From positions 372,001 through 436,000 of the forward strand of contig CANLWN010000005.1 in NCBI GenBank assembly GCA_947494825.1: 64,000 bases of DNA, read 5' to 3'. Positions 1 through 11,386 of the stretch are shown one piece after another. The stretch is from an uncultured Flavobacteriaceae bacterium. Lineage in GTDB: Bacteria > Bacteroidota > Bacteroidia > Flavobacteriales > Flavobacteriaceae. The notes beneath the pieces are model-generated. The model was not told the DNA's origin and searched no databases. It saw only the letters and a list, made by a program, of their open reading frames with translations. The first letter of the stretch is position 1. The number at the start of each line of letters is the position of its first letter. The translations under genes were made by a program, and so were the position numbers.

Positions 1-285
1 CAGTTTAAGGTGAATTGGGATGATAAGTTGTTCAATTCGGTGTACAGTATGGCCGCGGAGATGGCCGTTACCGATTGGAAGAAAAACCTAAAGGACGAGC
101 TGCCCAGATCCCGTGATCGTATTAAGTCGTCCATCATTTTGAGCGACGAGGCCCTAGGCTTTTCCGATCCCGATTTTTGGGGCGAATACAATATCATTGA
201 GCCCGAAAAATCCATTGAGTCGGCTATTAAAAAGATCCAGCGCCAGTTAAGACGGGCCAACCGGGGAGGCGCTTCGACCCCCTAG
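1..285 (+). CDS. C-terminal end of a larger protein (probably carboxypeptidase-like regulatory-domain family), partial
   Basis: The reading frame is open from the first base (Q-F-K-V-N-W...) and stops with TAG at 283-285, so only the last 94 or so residues of a longer protein are present. The visible part is hydrophilic. It has a WGEYNIIEPEKSIE segment followed by a basic AIKKIQRQLRR helix. I associate this ending with large flavobacterial surface proteins that carry an N-terminal CarboxypepD_reg-like domain, but that domain is outside the window, so the family call is from memory of the C-terminus only. An internal GTG at position 10 is not a credible start because the frame continues upstream. 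Confidence 0.5.
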   Translation, partial: QFKVNWDDKLFNSVYSMAAEMAVTDWKKNLKDELPRSRDRIKSSIILSDEALGFSDPDFWGEYNIIEPEKSIESAIKKIQRQLRRANRGGASTP

Positions 286-311
286 GGTATGGAGACAAGA
301 CGAATAAGGAG

Positions 312-350
312 AAATCGGTGGTTATTTAGGGCTGCCGATTTTTTTATTTT
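312..350 (+). terminator. Weak intrinsic terminator after the partial CDS
   Basis: AAATCGG at 312-318 can pair with CCGATTT at 334-340 (7 bp, 15-base loop), and the pairing is followed by a run of T. It lies 27 bases after the stop codon at 285. The stem is short, so the call is moderate. Confidence 0.4.
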
Positions 351-540
351 CCATAGCGAACCTCAGAAAAAGGGCAAACAGAAATGGAACTGCATTTATG
401 AACAATTGTTTATAACTATAGTTTATATTATGTTGATTTTAAATCCATTATAAAATTTGGAATTTTCAAAAAATGGAATACATTTGATTTAAGGTTCTGG
501 GGGATAAGTCAGCAATGACCTGGAATTCCAGAGCCGGTAT

Positions 541-930
541 AAAGTTGACGTTCTTTATATTGTTGTTTGACCGCTTTGGGAGTAGTAATGTAGCAATACA
601 TGAGTACAAAAAAAGCTGGTGGACGGACGAACGGAAGGCTTAGGCCGGAAGCGAGAAAGTTTATGTTTTTCGGACATAGTGCAGGACTTCGGTATGTACT
701 AAAGAAAAAAAACAGAGGACAACGAGAAGAAACACGGAGTAGTTACTTGGTTTAACAATTAGGGATGAAAAATGTTTTAAACGTTAAAATAGGGAACCGG
801 ACGCAATCAATGGTTGCAGTTTTGTGGAATAGCGGAGCAATCCTATAGGAAGCAGGACACTAAGTTTGGGGAACTATTTTTAAAAAGCCATATCGATGTA
901 CTCGTACAATGATATGGCTTTTGTCTTTTT
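541..930 (+). ncRNA. Possible unannotated structured RNA ending in a strong terminator
   Basis: No plausible coding frame exists between 286 and 1060. The stretch nevertheless ends in a strong terminator (883-930) almost 600 bases after the last stop codon, too far to serve that gene. Upstream are short self-complementary elements: TCCTATAGGA at 841-850 (perfect palindrome), a GCAA/TTGC hairpin near 808-822, and a TATGT/ACATA hairpin near 662-678. I do not see signatures of tmRNA or RNase P RNA. The 5' end is a guess. The alternative is a decayed gene whose terminator survives. Confidence 0.3.
883..930 (+). terminator. Strong intrinsic terminator
   Basis: A 12-bp perfect stem (883-894 with 911-922, core AAAAGCCATATC) encloses a loop that itself contains TGTAC/GTACA. 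It is followed by TTTTGTCTTTTT. It points to a transcript on the plus strand in a region without a CDS. Confidence 0.8.
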
Positions 931-1005
931 GGTGTTTTTTAATTCCCTTTTCCCCCTCCCCTTCAAAAGCGAATTCCTTTCCAAGTTTCCCCGTCCAGCA
1001 CGCCC

Positions 1006-1032
1006 TTTGGCCGGTATAAAATTGTATATTTG
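1006..1032 (+). promoter_or_regulatory. Candidate promoter for isocitrate dehydrogenase
   Basis: A perfect -7 box TATATTTG (1025-1032) lies about 30 bases before the ATG. The nearest TTTG (1006-1009) leaves a 15-base spacer, shorter than the 19-20 bases seen at other promoters here, so the -33 assignment is uncertain. Confidence 0.5.
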
Positions 1033-1054
1033 CTCCGCTTTAATAAATTCTTAG

Positions 1055-3280
<2,226 letters not shown>

Positions 3281-3302
3281 CGCGCACAGATCGTAAGGAA
3301 TA

Positions 3303-3342
3303 CAGCAGCTCAACACCAACGGTTGAACTGCTGTTTTTTTTT
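3303..3342 (+). terminator. Intrinsic terminator after icd
   Basis: A 12-bp stem with one mismatch (3303-3314 with 3322-3333), a 7-base loop and nine T directly after. It begins 22 bases past the icd stop. Confidence 0.85.
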
Positions 3343-3466
3343 GAAATATGGTGGGTATTTTTGGGTCCATGTCCTTTGGCCTTGAACACGCTATTTTTTT
3401 ATTGGAACATGGCAACAAAAATGCGCCCTTATCTGGTTAGGTGGGAAACAAATAAACAAATGGCCC

Positions 3467-3498
3467 TTTTGAAACCTCGTGCTTTCTCTCTATTTTTA
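3467..3498 (+). promoter_or_regulatory. Candidate promoter for the TonB receptor/DUF4249 pair
   Basis: TTTTG (3467-3471) and TATTTTTA (3491-3498, one base off TAnnTTTG) are separated by 19 bases. The ATG follows 15 bases later, so any leader is very short. Confidence 0.5.
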
Positions 3499-3513
3499 GA
3501 AAAAATTGCTTGA

Positions 3514-5913
3514 ATGCGCGGACCATATGATTTAGTACTGCTAGCTTTTCTTTTTTTTTCGTTAAACCTCTTTTCCCAGCAACGTTATACTTTGAGCGGC
3601 ACTATTACGGAAGCCGCTAGCAATGAGACTTTGATTGGTGTTAGCATACTGGTCCCAGAACTTCGCACAGGGGTAACCACTAACGAATACGGGTTTTATT
3701 CGCTTACCCTGCCTAAGGGCGAGTACACCGTTCAGGTGAGCTATATCGGTTTTCAGGATCAAAGCTTGAAGGTTTCCCTTAACCAAGACCAGCGAATCAA
3801 TTTCGGCATGGTAGAAGAGGCCGAACAGTTGGAGGAAGTAGTCCTTACGGAAGATGTGGAGAAGGTAAACATTAAGACCCCACAAATGAGCGTAGTGACC
3901 TTGGCCACACCGACCATAAAAAAAATTCCCGTGGTTTTGGGCGAGGCCGATGTTATAAAATCCCTTTTATTGCTTCCGGGGGTCACCAGTGCAGGCGAAG
4001 GCGCTTCAGGTTTTAACGTCCGCGGTGGGGCGGCCGATCAGAATCTTATTCTGCTGGATGAGGCCACAATTTTTAACTCTTCCCATCTTTTTGGTTTCTT
4101 TTCCGTGTTCAATCCCGATGCTATAAAGGATGTAAAGTTGTTCAAAGGAGGCATACCCGCCCGATATGGCGGTAGGGTTTCTTCCGTGTTGGAAATTTTT
4201 CAAAAAGAAGGCAATAGCAAGGAACTTAAGTTCAACGGCGGCATAGGTGCTGTGGCCAGCAGGCTGCTGGCAGAAGGTCCCATAGTCAAGGACAAGTCGG
4301 CTTTCCTGATTGGAGGAAGGGCCTCTTACGCCCACTTGTTCCTACCCCTGTTCGATGTGGACAATCGAGCGTATTTCTTTGATCTGAACACCAAACTCAA
4401 TTACAAGATAAACGAACGAAACAATATTTATTTGTCGGGATATTTTGGTCGCGATCTCTTTAGTATCAACGATAGCTTTGTGAACACCTATGGTAATGCC
4501 GTGCTAAATTTCAGATGGAACCATCTTTTCTCAGACAAACTGTTCTCCAATCTTTCGCTGATTTATTCGGACTATTCCTATGGCTTGGAATTGGACTTTG
4601 TAGGCTTTGAATGGGATTCGGGCATCCTTAACCTGAACGCCAAATACGATCTAAAGCACTACATCAATGATAAACTACAGATCAATTACGGTCTCAACAA
4701 TATTTACTACGATTTCAACCCTGGAAAAATTGTGCCCAGTAGCGAGGATTCCGGCATCGTGGAAGATCAGTTAACGAAAAAATTTGCCAATGAAACTGCC
4801 ATATACCTAGATGTGCAACACGATGTTACGGAACGGCTCAGCCTAGGGTACGGTTTGCGATTAAGTCATTTTGTACGTTTGGGACAGGACGAGTTCTTTG
4901 TTTATGAAAATGACAATCCTGTTCTTTTTGATCCCTTTCAACTGATCTACACCGAGGCAGAACCCATTGATACCATAAATCCGGGAAGAGGTGCCAATCT
5001 GGCCAACTTTACCAATCTGGAACCCCGGGTGACCCTGGCCTATAGTTTTGGGCAAAATGCGTCCTTAAAAGCAAGTTATACCCGCTTGGCGCAATACCTG
5101 CATTTGCTCTCCAATACCAGTTCCCCCACCCCGCTCGATGTGTGGACCCCAAGCGGTCCCTTTGTAGAACCCCAATTGCTCGATCAGTACGCCCTGGGGT
5201 TCTTTAAGAACATAAAACAGGGCGCATATGCCCTGGAAACTGAGGTTTTCTATAAGGACATACAGAACCGCATCGATTATATAGACGGCGCCAACCTCAT
5301 TGCCAATGATGCCATTGAGCAGGTTATACTCAATGGAGAGGCCAGGGCATATGGCTTGGAGCTTCTGCTGCGCAAAAATGAGGGAAGGCTTCGAGGGTGG
5401 CTGGCCTATACCTTGTCCAAATCGGAACAACGTACCCCGGGAAGGCCTCCGTTCGAGGACACCGGTAGATCTGATATGGAAACAGGGATCAACCTAGGCG
5501 AATGGTACCATACGCCCTATGACAAAACGCATGACATTTCGATCTATGCCAGTTATGAATTGAACAAAAAATGGAGTTTTGACTCCAACTTCATCTTCCA
5601 GACAGGGCAACCGACCAATTTTCCGGTAGGGCAGTTCGAATTTCAAGGCCTTACCGTGCCCTTTTTTGGGCAGCGGAATGTGGAACGTTTGCCCGATTAT
5701 CACAGAATAGATATTTCTGCTACCCTGGTACCAAAAAAGAACAAAGGCAGAAAATGGCAGTCCGAATGGGTTTTTAGCGTATATAATGTATACAATAGAA
5801 GGAACGCCGCCTCGATCAGTTTTAGACAAAATCAGGATACCGGGGTGAACGAGGCCATCCGTACCTCTATTTTTGGGATCGTACCGGCCGTTACCTATAA
5901 TTTTAAATTTTAA
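3514..5913 (+). CDS. TonB-dependent outer-membrane receptor with carboxypeptidase-like N-terminal domain
   Basis: The 799-residue protein starts with a signal peptide (hydrophobic LLAFLFFSLNLF, cleavage near SQQ). A CarboxypepD_reg-like beta-sandwich follows (about 25-100: TLSGTITEAASNETLIGVSI... VSYIGFQDQ), then a plug domain (about 125-230, LLLPGV...GFNVRGGAADQNLILLDEA) and a beta-barrel that ends in aromatic Phe-Lys-Phe. It lacks the SusC-type TVLKDAAA signature, so it is a general TonB-dependent transporter. It is followed after 4 bases by a DUF4249 lipoprotein, a pairing common in Bacteroidota where the lipoprotein probably partners the receptor. The substrate cannot be told from sequence. 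Confidence 0.9.
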   Translation: MRGPYDLVLLAFLFFSLNLFSQQRYTLSGTITEAASNETLIGVSILVPELRTGVTTNEYGFYSLTLPKGEYTVQVSYIGFQDQSLKVSLNQDQRINFGMVEEAEQLEEVVLTEDVEKVNIKTPQMSVVTLATPTIKKIPVVLGEADVIKSLLLLPGVTSAGEGASGFNVRGGAADQNLILLDEATIFNSSHLFGFFSVFNPDAIKDVKLFKGGIPARYGGRVSSVLEIFQKEGNSKELKFNGGIGAVASRLLAEGPIVKDKSAFLIGGRASYAHLFLPLFDVDNRAYFFDLNTKLNYKINERNNIYLSGYFGRDLFSINDSFVNTYGNAVLNFRWNHLFSDKLFSNLSLIYSDYSYGLELDFVGFEWDSGILNLNAKYDLKHYINDKLQINYGLNNIYYDFNPGKIVPSSEDSGIVEDQLTKKFANETAIYLDVQHDVTERLSLGYGLRLSHFVRLGQDEFFVYENDNPVLFDPFQLIYTEAEPIDTINPGRGANLANFTNLEPRVTLAYSFGQNASLKASYTRLAQYLHLLSNTSSPTPLDVWTPSGPFVEPQLLDQYALGFFKNIKQGAYALETEVFYKDIQNRIDYIDGANLIANDAIEQVILNGEARAYGLELLLRKNEGRLRGWLAYTLSKSEQRTPGRPPFEDTGRSDMETGINLGEWYHTPYDKTHDISIYASYELNKKWSFDSNFIFQTGQPTNFPVGQFEFQGLTVPFFGQRNVERLPDYHRIDISATLVPKKNKGRKWQSEWVFSVYNVYNRRNAASISFRQNQDTGVNEAIRTSIFGIVPAVTYNFKF

Positions 5914-5917
5914 GGTC

Positions 5918-6775
5918 ATGAAAAGAATAATCGCACTGCTTATTTTAACATCCATGCTTCTGGCCTGTGAAGATGTTATTGATGTGGAGGTCCCCACCGA
6001 AGCGCCCCGTTTGTCCGTTGACGCCCTTATTCGGGTAGACGAAAGTGAACCTACCATGAATCTGGTATTCAAGGCCACTTTGACCAACTCTTTTTTTGAA
6101 CCCATTTCTCCGGCACAACTGGAACAGATCTCGTTAATCAATTTAGACCTCCCTACAGCCAACAATCAAAACATACGCTTTCCCGTGGAAACCGTGCCCG
6201 GCTCCGGCATTTACGAAGTCGTAAGTTCGGTTGATTTTTTGCTGGAAGGAGAACTCTTGTTGCAGATACGTCATGATGGTCAGTCCTACCTGGCTACAAC
6301 ACGTTATGTACCCACCGTGCCCATAGATAATCTGGTGCAGGGAACCGAAACACTTTTTGATGATGAGGACACCGAAGTGGAAATCACCTTTACCGATGAC
6401 GCCGACCGAGAGGATTTTTACGTTTTTGATTTTGGTTTTGGGGAATTTCTTGTCACCGAAGACGAGTTTTTCCAAGGACAGGAATTTCAGTTTTCGTACT
6501 TCTATGACAAAAACCTGCGCGTAGGCCAGGAAGTCAATATTAGTATCCTGGGGGCCGATCAGTTGTTCTTCAACTATATGGACAAATTGATCGAGCAGGG
6601 TGGTGTTGATATGGGGCCTTTTGCCACTCCCGCCGCTACGGTACGAGGAAACATTTTTAATGTTACCGACCTGGACAATGTGGATGTCTTTGATAATGTG
6701 GGGAATCCCAACAATTTTGCCCTAGGGTACTTTGCCGTGGTCCAGGAATTTAAACAATCCCTTGTTATAGAATAG
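5918..6775 (+). CDS. DUF4249 family lipoprotein
   Basis: The start is taken at 5918 because the product then begins MKRIIALLILTSMLLACEDV, a lipoprotein signal with lipobox LLAC. Longer frames run back into the receptor gene. The 285-residue product continues DVEVPTEAPRLSVDALI, the typical opening of DUF4249 proteins. It follows the TonB receptor after 4 bases and is almost certainly co-transcribed and co-functional with it, on the outer face of the outer membrane or in the periplasm. The family has no established biochemical function. Its stop is only 8 bases from the end of the convergent GntP gene. Confidence 0.85.
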   Translation: MKRIIALLILTSMLLACEDVIDVEVPTEAPRLSVDALIRVDESEPTMNLVFKATLTNSFFEPISPAQLEQISLINLDLPTANNQNIRFPVETVPGSGIYEVVSSVDFLLEGELLLQIRHDGQSYLATTRYVPTVPIDNLVQGTETLFDDEDTEVEITFTDDADREDFYVFDFGFGEFLVTEDEFFQGQEFQFSYFYDKNLRVGQEVNISILGADQLFFNYMDKLIEQGGVDMGPFATPAATVRGNIFNVTDLDNVDVFDNVGNPNNFALGYFAVVQEFKQSLVIE

Positions 6776-6783
6776 CTTTTGCC

Positions 6784-8124
6784 CTAGCCAAAAAAGGTTT
6801 GGAGGGCCAGAATAATTAGAAGCCCTGTAATCCCTTGAAAAAATGTGGCCATGGTAAAGCTTTTGAGTGCCGTTTTCACGTTCATACCGGAAAATTGGGA
6901 TACCACCCAGAAATAACTATCATTGATATGGGATACCGTCATGGCACCGGCACCAACGGCCAGGACCGTGCTTACCCTTCCCATACTACTATCCAGTCCA
7001 AGGGAGGACAGTAGCGGCGCCATAATGGCCGCCGTGGTAACGATGGCCACCGTAGAGGACCCCTGTGCCGTTTTAAGTAGGGCTGCTATGGCAAAGGAAA
7101 TTAAAATGCCTCCCTGCAGCATACCGGAATCAAGGTCTATGAAACTTGCAATATCCATGACCCGTAACACGTTCCCAAAGGCTCCGCCGGCCCCAGTGAT
7201 CAAAATAATGATGCCCGCATCCTTTAGGGCCGTGACCACCCATTCATACTTTTCTTTCAGGGATACTTTCCAACTGATATTAAAGGCTAGAATTACCCCG
7301 ATAAGCAGGGCGATGGTGGGGTTTCCCAAAAAATCAAATAGCCCAAAAATCAAGCCTTTCCCCAAGGGATAAGTGGGGTAGTTAACGATTGATTTTAGGG
7401 CAATGAGGAGTATCGGCATGGCCAGGGGCAAAAAAGCGGATACGGCGCCCACCTCAATCTCGGGTACCCCAACCTCTTCTGTCTTGACTGGAGCTGTCTC
7501 CTGTTCGCCATCCTTCTTTTTGGTCCGGGCACCTATGAACCGGGCCCATAAATATCCTACCAAGGACACCGGAATGGCAACCGCAAGTCCCCATAACATT
7601 ACCAAGGCCAAATCGGCTTCCAAAACAGCTGCAGCTGCAAGCGGTCCAGGAGTTGGTGGCACAAAAACATGGGCAGCATATAATCCCGTGGCAAGCGAGA
7701 CGGCCAAGAAAATTAGGGATAATCCTGTTTTTTTTGCCAGCGCTTTGTTCAAGGAGGACAAGATGATAAAACCCGAATCGCAAAATACGGGTATGGATAT
7801 TACAAAGCCTGTCGCGTTCATGCCCAACGGTGCTCGCTTTATCCCAATTGCCTTTAGGATGACATCCGCAATTATCCGGGTACTCCCTGTCCTTTCCAAA
7901 AAGATTCCGATGACCGTTCCAAAAGCTATGATCAAGCCGATGCTCGAGAGGGTTTTCCCAAAACCATCGGTTATGGTCTTGGTTACCGTATTGGGTTCCA
8001 GACCCAGTAGTACACCAGCTACCAATGCCGCCACGACTAAGGAAAAAACAGGATGCACCTTAAATTTTACAGTAGCCACTATGATCAACAGTACTACTAG
8101 AATTAAAACCAAGAAAATGTTCAT
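6784..8124 (-). CDS. GntP-family gluconate/organic-acid:H+ symporter
   Basis: A very hydrophobic 446-residue protein with about 12 membrane segments, the usual size of GntP permeases. Family-typical stretches include the glycine-rich FGKTLSSIGLIIAFGT, the AAHVFVPPTPGPLAAA loop, GAGGAFG, and SHINDSYFW near the C-terminus. Family members import gluconate or related sugar acids with protons across the inner membrane. No gluconate kinase or dehydratase is adjacent, so the actual substrate is open. The gene stands alone, convergent with the DUF4249 gene. A long antisense frame (7403-8128) is a composition shadow. Confidence 0.9.
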   Translation of the reverse strand: MNIFLVLILVVLLIIVATVKFKVHPVFSLVVAALVAGVLLGLEPNTVTKTITDGFGKTLSSIGLIIAFGTVIGIFLERTGSTRIIADVILKAIGIKRAPLGMNATGFVISIPVFCDSGFIILSSLNKALAKKTGLSLIFLAVSLATGLYAAHVFVPPTPGPLAAAAVLEADLALVMLWGLAVAIPVSLVGYLWARFIGARTKKKDGEQETAPVKTEEVGVPEIEVGAVSAFLPLAMPILLIALKSIVNYPTYPLGKGLIFGLFDFLGNPTIALLIGVILAFNISWKVSLKEKYEWVVTALKDAGIIILITGAGGAFGNVLRVMDIASFIDLDSGMLQGGILISFAIAALLKTAQGSSTVAIVTTAAIMAPLLSSLGLDSSMGRVSTVLAVGAGAMTVSHINDSYFWVVSQFSGMNVKTALKSFTMATFFQGITGLLIILALQTFFG

Positions 8125-8293
8125 ATAGTCAATCTGGTTGGTGTTATTACGTATTGATCCGTACCCTAGTGCTCGCTAGTGGCGTTTCCGTCGTGTCCCC
8201 TATCAATCCTATTTCTGTTTATCCCTGTAGGAATTCCCTAAATATATACCATTATTCCTATTTTTGGCATATGTGAATAAGATTTCTATTGCA

Positions 8294-8521
8294 ATGAAGA
8301 CAAACAAAGCGCTGTTATTGAAGGGCATTAAATATATTGCCTATACTACCGCCCTGATGTTCACGGCACCTGTTGTAATCTATCAGGCCTTTAAGAACCA
8401 GGACCACCCATGGTACATCCCTGTGCTGATCGTGGGAATTATTTTGGCTATTGGAGCCGTGTCCCTCGGGTTTTATAGCATCAAAACACTTTTGGACGCC
8501 ATTTTTGGAACTAAAAAATAA
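8294..8521 (+). CDS. DUF6095 family small membrane protein
   Basis: The start at 8294 gives 75 residues beginning MKTNKALLLKGIKYIAY, which fits the short two-helix proteins of flavobacteria grouped as DUF6095. An upstream ATG at 8264 would add ten residues with no family support. Two hydrophobic helices (about 12-31 and 43-66) flank a short NQDHPWYIP loop. Function is unknown. It sits about 50 bases before the thrS promoter on the same strand. Confidence 0.7.
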   Translation: MKTNKALLLKGIKYIAYTTALMFTAPVVIYQAFKNQDHPWYIPVLIVGIILAIGAVSLGFYSIKTLLDAIFGTKK

Positions 8522-8572
8522 GGCGCTCCAGATCCGCTTCCCAAGTATAGACCAAAATCGCCCGCACATCTG

Positions 8573-8603
8573 TTGTCCGCATCAATACAAGATGCTATCT
8601 TTG
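8573..8603 (+). promoter_or_regulatory. Promoter of the thrS-infC-rpmI-rplT operon
   Basis: TTG (8573-8575), a 20-base spacer, then TATCTTTG (8596-8603), a full match to TAnnTTTG. The thrS ATG is 25 bases downstream. Confidence 0.75.
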
Positions 8604-8628
8604 CACACTTATTGACGCAATAGAAGGT

Positions 8629-10569
8629 ATGATCAAAATTACATTGCCCGACGGATCGGTCAGGGAGTATGCCCAAGGCAGTACACCCATGGATGTGGCC
8701 AAAAGCATAAGCGAGGGTTTGGCGCGAAATGTTATTTCGGCCAAATTCAACGATACCGTGGTAGAAACAGTAACACCACTCACAGTTGACGGTGATTTAA
8801 CGCTCTATACCTGGAAGGATGCCGAAGGAAAAAAGGCATTTTGGCATTCCACTTCCCACATTGTGGCCCAAACACTTGAAGAGTTATATCCTGGAATTAA
8901 ATTAACCATTGGTCCTGCCATTGAAAATGGGTTCTACTATGATGTGGATTTTGGGGAGCATACCATATCGGAGAAGGACTTTCCGGAAATAGAAAAACGG
9001 GCATTGGAAATTGCCCGTGGCAAGCACGATTATAAAATGCGCGCGGTCTCCAAGGCCGATGCGCTAGCCCTCTATACTTCTCAAGGGAACGAATACAAAG
9101 TAGAACTGATCGAAAATTTGGAAGATGGTACCATTAGTTTTTGCGACCACGACACCTTTACCGATCTATGTCGAGGGGGACATATCCCCAACACGGGCAT
9201 TGTTAAGGCCATCAAAATTCTAAGTGTGGCCGGTGCCTATTGGCGGGGCGATGAAAACAAACCCCAACTTACCAGGGTCTACGGCATTTCCTTTCCTAAG
9301 CAAAAGGAGCTTACGGAATATTTGGAACTGCTCGAGGAGGCCAAGAAAAGAGATCATAGGAAATTGGGCAAGGAACTGGGACTGTTCACCTTTTCCCAAA
9401 AAGTGGGCCAGGGCCTACCCCTATGGCTACCCAAGGGGGCAGCACTAAGGGAACGTTTGGAACAGTTCTTAAAGAAGGCCCAGAAAAAAGCGGGCTATGA
9501 AATGGTGGCGACCCCGCATATTGGCCAAAAGGAACTCTACATCACTTCTGGCCATTATGAAAAGTATGGGGAAGACAGCTTTCAGCCAATAAAAACACCC
9601 AAGCAGGACGAGGAATTTTTATTGAAACCTATGAACTGTCCACATCACATTGAAATCTTTAACAGCCGACCCTATAGTTATCGGGAACTTCCCAAACGCT
9701 ACGCAGAATTTGGTACGGTATACCGCTATGAACAAAGCGGCGAACTGCACGGACTGACCAGGGTGCGAGGGTTTACCCAGGATGATGCCCATATTTTCTG
9801 TACCCCGGAACAGGTAAACGAAGAGTTCAAAAACGTCATAGACCTTTCCCTATACGTGTTGGGCTCCCTGGGCTTTGATAATTTTACCGCCCAAGTATCG
9901 GTAAGGGATTTGGACCATCCTGAAAAGTACCTTGGATCCCCCGAAAACTGGGAAAAGGCAGAACAGGCCATCATTGATGCCGCCGAGGAGAAAGAACTCA
10001 ATTTTAAGATAGAAAGTGGGGAAGCCGCTTTCTACGGCCCAAAGCTCGATTTCATGGTCAAGGATGCCTTGGGGAGAGAGTGGCAATTGGGCACCATACA
10101 AGTAGATTATAATTTACCGGAACGTTTTGATCTTACCTATAAGGGAAGCGATAACGAGTTACATAGGCCCATTATGATACACCGAGCCCCTTTTGGTAGT
10201 ATGGAGCGCTTTATAGCTCTCTTACTGGAGCATACCGGAGGAAATTTTCCCTTATGGCTCATTCCGGAGCAGGCTATTGTATTGCCGGTCAGCGAGAAAC
10301 ATGAAAAATATGCTGAAAAAGTTTTAAATTCACTGGAAAATGACGAAATTCGCGCCCTCGTAGATAAAAGAAACGAGACGGTAGGAAAGAAAATACGGGA
10401 AGCGGAAATGAACAAGATTCCATTTATGCTCATCGTAGGGGAACAGGAAGAAAAGCAAGGGACCGTAGCCGTTAGAAAACACGGTGGAGAAGATTTGGGA
10501 TCCCTTGCGGTAAAAGATTTCGCCCACTTGGTAGCTAATGAAATAAATAGTACCTTAAAGTCGTTTTAA
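8629..10569 (+). CDS. thrS: Threonyl-tRNA synthetase (EC 6.1.1.3)
   Basis: This 646-residue class II synthetase charges tRNA-Thr with threonine. Domains in order are TGS (about 1-62), the editing-type second additional domain (about 63-240, with HSTSHIVAQTLEELYP and CRGGHIPNTG), the catalytic core (about 260-540) and the anticodon-binding domain (about 545-640). Zinc/threonine ligands are visible: Cys in KPMNCPHH and His in IHRAPFGSMERF. Motif 2 is seen as YRYEQSGELHGLTRVRGFTQ. It leads the operon into translation factor IF3 and ribosomal proteins L35 and L20, a classic arrangement. Confidence 0.97.
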   Translation: MIKITLPDGSVREYAQGSTPMDVAKSISEGLARNVISAKFNDTVVETVTPLTVDGDLTLYTWKDAEGKKAFWHSTSHIVAQTLEELYPGIKLTIGPAIENGFYYDVDFGEHTISEKDFPEIEKRALEIARGKHDYKMRAVSKADALALYTSQGNEYKVELIENLEDGTISFCDHDTFTDLCRGGHIPNTGIVKAIKILSVAGAYWRGDENKPQLTRVYGISFPKQKELTEYLELLEEAKKRDHRKLGKELGLFTFSQKVGQGLPLWLPKGAALRERLEQFLKKAQKKAGYEMVATPHIGQKELYITSGHYEKYGEDSFQPIKTPKQDEEFLLKPMNCPHHIEIFNSRPYSYRELPKRYAEFGTVYRYEQSGELHGLTRVRGFTQDDAHIFCTPEQVNEEFKNVIDLSLYVLGSLGFDNFTAQVSVRDLDHPEKYLGSPENWEKAEQAIIDAAEEKELNFKIESGEAAFYGPKLDFMVKDALGREWQLGTIQVDYNLPERFDLTYKGSDNELHRPIMIHRAPFGSMERFIALLLEHTGGNFPLWLIPEQAIVLPVSEKHEKYAEKVLNSLENDEIRALVDKRNETVGKKIREAEMNKIPFMLIVGEQEEKQGTVAVRKHGGEDLGSLAVKDFAHLVANEINSTLKSF

Positions 10570-10601
10570 AAAATTTACGTTTAATTAAAAAAATTTAAGC
10601 C

Positions 10602-11156
10602 ATAGCAATAAGAAGAAGATTTAGGCCCCAACCTAGAAGGGAAAATAAAAATCCCCACAACATCAACGAGAAAATTACGGCTCCCAAGGTTAGATTGGTA
10701 GGCGATAATATAGAGGTGGGTGTTTATTCCTTGCAGGATGCAGTTGCAAAATCTGAAGAATTGGGACTTGACCTGGTTGAAATCTCACCCAAGGCAGATC
10801 CTCCGGTTTGTAAAATTATTGACTATAAAAAGTTCCTTTACGAACAGAAGAAAAGGGAAAAGGCCATGAAGGCCAAAGCCACCAAAGTGGTCGTAAAGGA
10901 AATTAGGTTTGGTCCCCAAACGGATGACCACGACTATGAGTTTAAAAAGAAGCATGCGGAAAAGTTCCTAAAGGACGGGGCGAAGTTAAAGGCTTATGTT
11001 TTTTTCAAAGGACGTTCCATAGTGTACAAGGACCAAGGTGAAATCCTGTTGTTACGTCTGGCCCAGGAGTTGGAAGATTATGGAAAGGTGGAACAGATGC
11101 CCAAATTGGAGGGAAAACGAATGACCATGTTCATAGCTCCCAAAACAAAAAAGTAA
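10602..11156 (+). CDS. infC: Translation initiation factor IF-3, probable AUA start codon
   Basis: The standard start nearest the C-terminal core is TTG at 10695, but that would remove the conserved IF3 N-terminus. The same frame continues upstream through [16 protein letters not shown] to a TAA at 10596-10598. Between that stop and INEKI there is no ATG, GTG or TTG. The best start is ATA at 10602 ([15 protein letters not shown]...), giving 184 residues; ATA at 10608 is the alternative. Non-standard start codons are a known feature of infC, where IF3 discriminates against them and so controls its own synthesis. The rest is canonical ([23 protein letters not shown]). It keeps initiation accurate on the 30S subunit. 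Confidence 0.85.
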   Translation: MAIRRRFRPQPRRENKNPHNINEKITAPKVRLVGDNIEVGVYSLQDAVAKSEELGLDLVEISPKADPPVCKIIDYKKFLYEQKKREKAMKAKATKVVVKEIRFGPQTDDHDYEFKKKHAEKFLKDGAKLKAYVFFKGRSIVYKDQGEILLLRLAQELEDYGKVEQMPKLEGKRMTMFIAPKTKK

Positions 11157-11188
11157 GTAAGCGAGATAAATCATAAACTAGGAAGAAG

Positions 11189-11386
11189 ATGCCTAAGATG
11201 AAAACAAAATCCAGTGCCAAAAAGCGTTTTAAGCTTACGGGTACTGGTAAAATCAAAAGAAAGCACGCTTTTAAGAGTCACATTCTTACGAAGAAGTCTA
11301 AAAAGCGTAAGCTTAAGTTAACGCACGCTACACTGGTACACCAGTCCGACGTTAACAGTATTAAGGAGCAATTACGTTTAAAATAA
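11189..11386 (+). CDS. rpmI: 50S ribosomal protein L35
   Basis: A 65-residue, very basic protein that opens [20 protein letters not shown] and contains [19 protein letters not shown], the L35 pattern. It sits between infC and rplT, 32 bases after infC. A component of the large ribosomal subunit. Confidence 0.95.
   Translation: MPKMKTKSSAKKRFKLTGTGKIKRKHAFKSHILTKKSKKRKLKLTHATLVHQSDVNSIKEQLRLK

Noticed and set aside
7403-8128. 241-residue open frame antisense to the GntP permease
   Set aside because: Its Ala/Thr/Pro-rich product is what a membrane-protein gene gives when read backwards. The permease frame has clear family motifs.
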